This document shows positions 6,589 through 11,023 of a stretch of 11,023 nucleotides of DNA, one piece after another (positions within the stretch are counted from its first letter, which is position 1; every line of letters starts with the position of its first letter). The notes below the pieces were generated by a model, which was not told the DNA's origin, ran no database searches, and saw only the letters and a list, made by a program, of their open reading frames with translations. This DNA comes from CAZYWA01 sp964650975 [NCBI: uncultured bacterium] (lineage in GTDB: Bacteria; JADJOY01). The stretch covers positions 1 through 11,023 of the forward strand of contig CAZYWA010000237.1 in NCBI GenBank assembly GCA_964650975.1. Direction: 5' to 3'. Both the position numbers and the translations under genes were made by a program.

Positions 6589-7171
6589 GATCGTCTCCCT
6601 TGATCCAGAGCTTCGGTTCTTCCCACAGCCGGCTCACGAAGTGATCGGGACCGGCAAGGCGCTGCCGCACCTCGTCGACGCTATACACCGCCGGGTTCAC
6701 CGATCGGCCGGACGCGGCCTCGGCGGGCGCCAATGCCTCGACGACCTCACGGAACTCGACCTCGCCCGCTACGAACACATCGACGTCGCTCTCCGCTCGC
6801 TCCTCACCGCGAGCCACGGAGCCGAAGATGAACGCCAATGCGATGCGATCCCAGACCGGCCGAAGGGCCGCTCGGACGGTGTCGGTGACGCCCGCCGTCT
6901 TCTGCACCAGACGGCGGAGCTCGGGGTAAATCGGGCAGTCGGGGTTGGCTTGGTAGAGCGTCAGGTTGCCCCGCCGGGTTCGCGTGACAAGACCGACGGT
7001 GGTGAAACGCGCGAGCTCGCGCTGCACCGGTCCCACACCTGTCCCGACAGCGCGCGCGAGTTGTCTCAGATGAACGCTCTCGCCGGGGTGTCCAAACAAC
7101 TCGGCCAGGAGCCGGCGGCGGGTCACGCCGAAGAGGACCGTCGAAATGGACGGCTCGACTACCGTACTCAT
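6527..7171 (-). CDS. Winged-HTH minimal nucleotidyltransferase (MNT), antitoxin-type
   Basis: A 214-residue protein from the ATG at 7171; a TTG at 7192 would add MSTVDPI. Residues about 12-75 are a winged helix-turn-helix (RRRLLAELFG, HLRQLARAVG, GPVQRELARF, then the wing RGNLTLYQANPDCPIY). Residues about 108-200 are a minimal nucleotidyltransferase fold: GS at 117-118, Gly122, then SDVDVFV with Ser128, Asp129 and Asp131 as metal ligands. The C-terminus (EPKLWIKGDDHVLAEL) is typical of this family. Family members act as antitoxins that adenylylate and silence a HEPN partner and bind their own promoter. The HEPN gene overlaps its 3' end. No Shine-Dalgarno precedes the ATG, and a promoter candidate places transcription start only a few bases upstream, suggesting a leaderless message. 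Confidence 0.82.
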   Translation of the reverse strand: MSTVVEPSISTVLFGVTRRRLLAELFGHPGESVHLRQLARAVGTGVGPVQRELARFTTVGLVTRTRRGNLTLYQANPDCPIYPELRRLVQKTAGVTDTVRAALRPVWDRIALAFIFGSVARGEERAESDVDVFVAGEVEFREVVEALAPAEAASGRSVNPAVYSVDEVRQRLAGPDHFVSRLWEEPKLWIKGDDHVLAELRAGGVDRPATAAAG

Positions 7172-7203
7172 AATAGGATCAACTGTACTCAATACAGGAT
7201 CAA
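7162..7203. repeat. Two contiguous 21-bp direct repeats at the MNT start
   Basis: Bases 7162-7182 and 7183-7203 match at 17 of 21 positions (differences at repeat positions 2, 10, 11 and 13). Each carries GTACTCA near one end and AGGATCAA at the other. The period of 21 bp is two helical turns. On the coding strand the duplication also repeats the peptide MSTV. Two in-phase copies over the start codon fit a two-dimer operator for the winged-helix antitoxin; this is inferred. Confidence 0.7.
7177..7201. promoter_or_regulatory. Dyad operator candidate for the MNT-HEPN module
   Basis: CTGTA (7183-7187), spacer CTCAA, TACAG (7193-7197) is a perfect inverted repeat, flanked by GATC at 7177-7180 and 7198-7201. 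It overlaps the candidate -10 box and lies just upstream of the ATG at 7171. This is where an autorepressing antitoxin would bind. Confidence 0.5.
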
Positions 7204-7210
7204 TTGTCTA
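7182..7210 (-). promoter_or_regulatory. Candidate sigma-70 promoter for the MNT-HEPN module
   Basis: On the minus strand TAGACA (7210-7205, 5/6 to TTGACA) is followed after 17 nt by TACAGT (7187-7182, 4/6 to TATAAT). Transcription would begin near 7175, about 4 nt before the ATG at 7171, giving a nearly leaderless mRNA. The -35 box contains the stop codon of the upstream primase remnant. Confidence 0.45.
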
Positions 7211-7726
7211 GTCTGCCAGGGCTCGACGAACGGCGCGGTCGCATGGATCGTCGTCGAGGAGGGGATAGACACCCATCACGTGGCGGCCGCGGAGGTGATC
7301 GACGACGGATCGGTCGTCGACCGCGGTGAACGCCTGGTTCGGGCACTCGCTGCACTTGATCCGCGGGAGCTCGCAGACCCCGCCCACGAACTTGTTCGAG
7401 CAGGCCGGTGCGTATCCCGGCTTGCCGGTCTTCTTGCTTACGAACCGCGTGGGGAAGACGTCGCCGCGGCCCCGGAACAGATCGCGAAAGAGGCGCACCT
7501 TTTCGGCAGCCGTTCGTGGCACCGGGCCTGGAGGCCGAACTGGAAGAGAGATTTGGATCTCGGGCTCAGCGCCGAGAGCGCTGAGCTCAGCGCGAAGGCC
7601 AGCGATGCGCCCACGAGCCTCCACTTGCTCGTTCTCGAGCCGCGCGATGAGCGCGTCCTCCTGTGCGATCGCGGCGACCAGGGCCTCGCGCTTCGCAGCG
7701 TGTCGCGGTTGCGGTTCGGGGTTCAT
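7208..7726 (-). CDS. Truncated TOTE conflict-system primase (N-terminal part only)
   Basis: A 172-residue product from the ATG at 7726; no clear Shine-Dalgarno. Residues 10-52 are a coiled coil (KREALVAAIAQEDALIARLE and on). Residues 73-128 match the N-terminal region of TOTE-system archaeo-eukaryotic primase proteins: AAEKVRLFRDLFRGRGDVFP, RFVSKKTGKPGYAPACSNKF, VGGVCELPRIKCSECPN. Cys109, 118, 125 and 128 form a zinc-binding set. It continues DDRSVVDHLRGRHVMGVYPL and then LDDDPC. In the family this is followed by the primase core (WFLAADFD-like, with catalytic Asp pair) and then a helicase; full proteins are commonly 700-1,000 residues. Here the frame turns into DRAVRRALAD and stops. The catalytic part is absent, so this is a remnant or a stand-alone zinc/coiled-coil derivative. 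The MNT promoter begins at its stop codon. Confidence 0.7.
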   Translation of the reverse strand: MNPEPQPRHAAKREALVAAIAQEDALIARLENEQVEARGRIAGLRAELSALGAEPEIQISLPVRPPGPVPRTAAEKVRLFRDLFRGRGDVFPTRFVSKKTGKPGYAPACSNKFVGGVCELPRIKCSECPNQAFTAVDDRSVVDHLRGRHVMGVYPLLDDDPCDRAVRRALAD

Positions 7727-8061
7727 CGATGTCGGCCTTGGCCGCGGGCGAGCTCCGCGCGGGGCCCGCACGAATGAGCTCCGATCCCCGAGGACGGGCC
7801 TTCTCTCTGCGTGGCTTCGACCGTTTCGAATCAGAGTCTGCTGCCGGCAAGTATGGCGCGCCGGTCTCGGCGAGATGCCGGACCAGGCGCCGAAGGAAAC
7901 CATCGAGTCGAACCCGGCCATCGACCACCCGAAACAAGTGGACGCCGTTAGCCACGACGAAGCTGCCCGGCAAGACGGCGACCTCAACTCGAGGAGCTGG
8001 CCGCGAGCTCGACGCCCCACGGCGCGGCCTCCCAGGCGCTCCTGGTAGGTCCAGCCGTCAT
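7727..8061 (-). other. 335-bp stretch with no confident gene; a fragmentary minus-strand frame
   Basis: A frame opening at GTG 8065 overlaps the hydrolase stop (GTGA) and stays open into the primase remnant, but its residues (SCRAASSWLTASTCFGWSMA) do not look like protein. In a different frame, from about 7990 to 7770, the sequence reads RVEVAVLPGSFVVANGVHLF, RVVDGRVRLDGFLRRLVRHL, AETGAPYLPAADSDSKRSKP. This has normal protein composition. The start of the first frame (WTYQERLGGRAVGRRARG) could join it through an indel. I do not recognise a family. It may be a decayed gene or a small gene with a TTG start at 7973. Confidence 0.3.
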
Positions 8062-9714
8062 TCACTGGCGCCTGTCCCGGAGCAGGTGGTCGTGGGGTCT
8101 GGCCACGGAAGCAGTGTACCGATCGCGCGCGCCCGAACCGACCTCCGACGCCGCGGCGGCGGCCTTCACGAGCTCCGCATCCGGCGGCAAGATGAACCCC
8201 TGCGCGACCGCGCGATCGGTCGCCTCGGTGACGGCCGAGACGTAGGCCTCGTGATCGGTGTACAGCGACGCGATCTCAGCGGCATCGAAGGGCTTCGTCG
8301 ATCCGAATAGAAAACAGAACGTGGACCCCGGCTGGGCCTCGCCGGAGAGGGTCGCGACGGGCACGTCGACGTAGGGCGTGCGGATGCCGCCCTGTCCGTT
8401 GCCGTGAGCGTCTCGGAGCATCGAAGGCGGGGAGCCGGGCGAGACCTCCTCGCGGGGAGCCACCGGCGGGGGCGTTCCGTGCCGGATCCACTGGTCGAGC
8501 GCGTGGATCGCGGCGTTCGCGACGAAGTGGTGCTGCGGCCCGGCGTTGAGAAATTCCGAGCACTGGATGACGGGAGGCGCGCTCGTGGTGAGGAGGATTG
8601 CAGCCGCATCGGGCGAGTCGCCAAGATCCTCCCTCCCGACGATGGCCACGTAGGTGTCCGCGTGCGCCGTACCGGCCACCTCCCAGAGGCGGAAGCGGTC
8701 GGCGTCCGGCTGGCGGGCAGGAAAGTAGTCGAGGCCGGTCAGATCAGTCTCGGTCTCGAACGTGAGCACGGGCACGTTGGTATCGTCGCGGATCTGCACC
8801 GTACCGGGGGGCAGGATCCAGGGCTCGGTCCCCCCGGACAGCGGATACGCGAAGTTCCCCCGGCTGTGGATGAAGAATCCGTCGTAGATGTCAGCGCGCG
8901 GATGCTCGGCGTCGACGTAGGTCACCAGTGCGAACGCGGACTGCGACTCTCCGATGGCGACGACCCGCTCGGGACGCAGGTCTCCGAGAGGCTTCGGCCC
9001 CGACGGCCTGCGAATCGCCTGCGCCGCTTGCGAGAAGATGTCGTAGGAGAAGCTGTCGCCCGGATGGACGAGTGATCCGTATCGCTCTGGGTCGGAGGCC
9101 TTGAGCGGCATGCTCGGTATGCCGGGGAGGGACACCCCTCCTCCTTCCACGCCGAGCCGCTGGGCCGACACGCCGACCCAGGCGTAGCCGCTCCGGGCAA
9201 GCTCCGTGTGAGTGATGATCCAGTCAGGGGCCGCGTCCAGCCCACCGCTCACGTTGAGCCACTCGACGAGGACCGTACCGTTGAACGCCTGGCGGTCGGT
9301 CGGCCGGTAGACCAGGATCCGCGTCTTGTACGCGGCCGTGGCCGCGGGCTCCACAACCCATCGCCCGTCTTCCCCGAGCGGGCCGACGTTCGTGTACGCC
9401 GAGGCGGTGCCGGAGATGAAGTACTCGGCCTCGGAGTAGCCGACCCGCGCGAGGTCGAAGGTCGTCGAAGCGATGAACGGACTGCCCTTTCCGCCGCTGA
9501 CCGGGCCCTCGATGACGGGCGATGCAACCTGGGCACCCCGCTGCGGCCCACGCGCGGTGCCGTCGTTGCCGCATCCCACGAGGAGCAGCAGCGCAACCAG
9601 AACGGGCCATGGCCCCGCGCCGGGAAAGAGGTCGGCTCGATAGCCGTGCTCGCCGAGCGCCGAGGCCCAACCGATGGCCCGGACCCGGCCACGAAGCCGG
9701 CTGACGAGCTGCAT
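8062..9714 (-). CDS. Secreted lipoprotein alpha/beta hydrolase (Abhydrolase_10-like)
   Basis: A 550-residue protein. ATG 9714 is preferred to GTG 9720 because GAGGAAG sits 6 nt before the ATG and touches the GTG. Residues 37-48 (PVLVALLLLVGC) are a hydrophobic stretch ending in a lipobox, with Cys48 as lipid anchor; the 36-residue lead before it is unusually long. The rest matches the alpha/beta-hydrolase-domain family of large secreted esterase-like proteins: VLVEWLNVSGGLDAAPDWII, GYAWVGVSAQRLGVEG, SYDIFSQAAQAIR. The nucleophile elbow is GESQS (Ser257), the acid is in FETETDLTG (Glu322 or Asp324) and the His is in GTAHADTY (His351). The likely reaction is ester or lactone hydrolysis outside the cytoplasm; substrate unknown. 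It starts 13 nt after the LysR pseudogene stop, so it was probably the second gene of that unit. Confidence 0.85.
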   Translation of the reverse strand: MQLVSRLRGRVRAIGWASALGEHGYRADLFPGAGPWPVLVALLLLVGCGNDGTARGPQRGAQVASPVIEGPVSGGKGSPFIASTTFDLARVGYSEAEYFISGTASAYTNVGPLGEDGRWVVEPAATAAYKTRILVYRPTDRQAFNGTVLVEWLNVSGGLDAAPDWIITHTELARSGYAWVGVSAQRLGVEGGGVSLPGIPSMPLKASDPERYGSLVHPGDSFSYDIFSQAAQAIRRPSGPKPLGDLRPERVVAIGESQSAFALVTYVDAEHPRADIYDGFFIHSRGNFAYPLSGGTEPWILPPGTVQIRDDTNVPVLTFETETDLTGLDYFPARQPDADRFRLWEVAGTAHADTYVAIVGREDLGDSPDAAAILLTTSAPPVIQCSEFLNAGPQHHFVANAAIHALDQWIRHGTPPPVAPREEVSPGSPPSMLRDAHGNGQGGIRTPYVDVPVATLSGEAQPGSTFCFLFGSTKPFDAAEIASLYTDHEAYVSAVTEATDRAVAQGFILPPDAELVKAAAAASEVGSGARDRYTASVARPHDHLLRDRRQ

Positions 9715-9727
9715 GGGCACCTTCCTC

Positions 9728-10353
9728 TCAGGCTCGATAGCGCAGCGCTTCGACGAGGAGCGCGAACGCGGGTGAGTGCTGCCGGCGACTCGGGTAGTAG
9801 AGCTGGTACCCCGGAAACGGTGGGCACCAATCCTCGAGCACCCGCTCGAGTCTTCCGGCGTCGATGTGCACCGCCGCGAAGCTCTCTGGTACGTACGCCA
9901 GCCCGAGTCCAGCGATCGCCGCCTCGAGCATCTGCGGCATTCCGTTCGGGATGAGCTGTCCCTCCACCCGGACCTTCACCTCGCGCCGATTCTTCTCGAG
10001 CTCCCACACGTACACTCCACCGTGGGTCGGCAGCCGCAGATTGATGCAGGTGTGCTTGGTCAGATCCTGTGGCTTCCGAGGTCGTGGTCGCGTCGCTAGA
10101 TAGGACGACGCTCCGACCACCGCCATTCGCAGATCCGGTCCGATCCGCGCGGCGATCATCCCGCTCGTCACCTGCTCTCCGGCGCGCACGCCCGCGTCGA
10201 AGCGCTGCGCGACGACGTCTTGTCAGTCCGTAGTCGGACCGTGCGGCTCAGCGCCGACGGTGAGACGCCGAGCTGTGCCGCGGCGCGCGTGAAGCTCCGT
10301 TCACACGCGACCGCGACGAACGCGAGCAGGTCGTTGAGGTGCCGGTGCGGCAT
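9728..10353 (-). pseudogene. LysR-family regulator lacking its middle third
   Basis: ATG 10353 starts a normal LysR winged HTH: MPHRHLNDLLAFVAVACERS, FTRAAAQLGVSPSALSRTVR. The next bases jump straight to the effector domain: DYGLT near 10228, one extra A, then DVVAQRFDAGVRAGEQV and the rest of a LysR substrate-binding domain (PDLRMAVVGASSYLA to FALLVEALRYRA, stop at 9728). About 95 residues, from the linker helix to the first part of the effector domain, are missing. The frame shifts both at the junction and at the extra base. The gene is therefore broken. Full family members are about 300 residues. The downstream hydrolase and divergent CMD gene are the likely former targets. Confidence 0.85.
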
Positions 10354-10381
10354 TGATGAGCTCTGCTCATAAGTCTATGCA
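10353..10381 (+). promoter_or_regulatory. Weak promoter candidate for the CMD-family gene
   Basis: TTGATG (10353-10358, 4/6 to TTGACA), a 17-nt spacer, and TATGCA (10376-10381, 3/6 to TATAAT). The T-N11-A dyad fills the spacer. Poor match to consensus is common for promoters that depend on an activator. Confidence 0.3.
10356..10370. promoter_or_regulatory. LysR-type T-N11-A dyad box
   Basis: ATGAGC-TCT-GCTCAT is a perfect 6-3-6 inverted repeat with T10357 and A10369 in the T-N11-A arrangement typical of LysR binding sites. It begins 3 bp from the LysR start codon and faces the divergent plus-strand gene, the usual place for autoregulation and control of the divergent target. Confidence 0.6.
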
Positions 10382-10417
10382 ACGACCGCCGTCTAGTGCC
10401 CGGACCCGGCCTGCGTC

Positions 10418-10445
10418 ACTCTGATCACCGTACTCTGATCACCGT
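10418..10445. repeat. Perfect 14-bp tandem duplication
   Basis: ACTCTGATCACCGT occurs twice without a gap (10418-10431 and 10432-10445) in the leader between the LysR box and the CMD gene. Each copy holds the palindrome TGATCA. It may be replication slippage or a duplicated binding site. Confidence 0.85.
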
Positions 10446-10512
10446 CTGGCGCCCCTCGCTGCGCGCGCCGGCCGGTGAAGGGTCGTCGAGACCGCGGAGG
10501 AGGAAACCACCC

Positions 10513-11023
10513 ATGCCGATCCGAGAAGACGCGAAGCGGAACCACGACGCTCTCTTTCCCGGCCACGAGTCGACGCTCGCGAAGACCGATCCCGAGCTGA
10601 TCGAGATCTTCGACAACTGGGCGTTCGGTGACGTGCTCGCGGACGTCGTCCTCGATGCGCGGACCCGACTCATGGTGCAGCTCGCGGCGATCGTCGCCTG
10701 CCACGCCGTCGCCGAGTATCGCGTCATGGTGGGCGCCGCGCTCGAGGTCGGCGTGACAGCCGTCGAGGTGAAGGAGATCGTGTACCAAGCGGTGCCCTAC
10801 GTCGGCATGGCGAAGGTGTTCGACTTCCTGCACATCACCAACGAGGTGCTGCGGAGCCGCGGCATCGAGTTGCCCCTCGCGGGGCAGTCGACGACGAATT
10901 CCGAGACGCGGTTCGAAAAGGGACGCGAGGTGCAGCGCCGGATCTTCGGCGATCGGATCGACCAGATGTACGCGCAGTCACCCAGGGATCAGCTCCACAT
11001 CCAGGAGTTCCTGTCCGCTAACT
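10513..11023 (+). CDS. Carboxymuconolactone decarboxylase (CMD) family protein, 3' end outside window
   Basis: ATG 10513 with a strong GGAGGAGG Shine-Dalgarno at 10496-10503 (9-nt spacing). The open frame runs 170 codons to the window edge. Residues 47-106 form a CMD/AhpD-like helical domain: LDARTRLMVQLAAIVACHAV, AEYRVMVGAALEVGVTAVEV, KEIVYQAVPYVGMAKVFDFL. Residues 135-170 (EKGREVQRRIFGDRIDQMYA) begin the linker to a second CMD domain, as in the double-domain members of about 250 residues. These enzymes are small helical oligomers; roles include decarboxylation of ring-cleavage lactones and peroxidase-like redox work, and sequence alone does not choose. Its divergence from the LysR gene suggests it was that regulator's target. 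Confidence 0.85.
   Translation, partial: MPIREDAKRNHDALFPGHESTLAKTDPELIEIFDNWAFGDVLADVVLDARTRLMVQLAAIVACHAVAEYRVMVGAALEVGVTAVEVKEIVYQAVPYVGMAKVFDFLHITNEVLRSRGIELPLAGQSTTNSETRFEKGREVQRRIFGDRIDQMYAQSPRDQLHIQEFLSAN

Noticed and set aside
6503-7777. A 424-codon plus-strand open frame across the MNT-HEPN and primase region
   Set aside because: The minus strand carries recognisable MNT, HEPN and primase motifs in the same DNA; the plus frame has none and no ribosome site.
10393-10833. A 146-codon minus-strand frame opposite the CMD gene
   Set aside because: The plus-strand CMD gene has a strong ribosome site and clear family motifs; this is its shadow.

Overview
This is a GC-rich bacterial accessory region. 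The codon use, the cyclase/AAA/TPR signalling protein, the secreted Abhydrolase_10-type lipoprotein and the MNT-HEPN pair would suit an uncultured soil or sediment lineage, such as a deltaproteobacterial or Myxococcota-like organism. No taxonomic marker is present, so this is a weak inference. The window is rich in broken genes: a tyrosine integrase, a LysR regulator, a TOTE-type primase, a ribbon-helix-helix antitoxin remnant and a one-base frameshift in the large cyclase gene.

Left part (1-1420, all minus strand): the 5' end of a secreted protein gene leaves the window at the left edge. Next comes a membrane-anchored protein made of about ten 21-22 residue repeats, which carries a striking perfect inverted insertion. 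Then follows a small helix-turn-helix protein. A mobile-element scar lies at 1549-2078. It holds four tandem GGTGCCG motifs, the 3' half of a tRNA-His (GTG anticodon, C73, CCA) acting as an attachment core, and a decayed tyrosine recombinase that reads through the tRNA fragment in antisense.

Middle (2179-5561, plus strand): one very large signalling gene, a class III nucleotide cyclase fused to a STAND-like AAA ATPase and a long helical TPR-like tail. A missing G in a GGG run splits it into two frames. It is followed by a roughly 580-bp gene-poor stretch with a hairpin and the N-terminal half of a ParD-like RHH antitoxin.

Right-centre (6145-7726, minus strand): an apparently intact wHTH-MNT / HEPN two-gene module with a 62-nt overlap. 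Its start region has two contiguous 21-bp direct repeats and a dyad operator candidate. It sits directly behind a C-terminally truncated TOTE conflict-system primase remnant, so the -35 candidate of the antitoxin promoter coincides with the stop codon of the primase remnant.

Right (7727-11023): an unexplained 335-bp stretch, a lipoprotein alpha/beta hydrolase, a LysR pseudogene lacking its middle third, a retained LysR-type T-N11-A dyad in the divergent promoter region, and the start of a plus-strand carboxymuconolactone-decarboxylase-family gene that leaves the window. The hydrolase, LysR and CMD genes look like a former catabolic unit whose regulator has been lost. The whole is best read as a defence/mobile island with serial insertion and deletion scars between ordinary metabolic and signalling genes.
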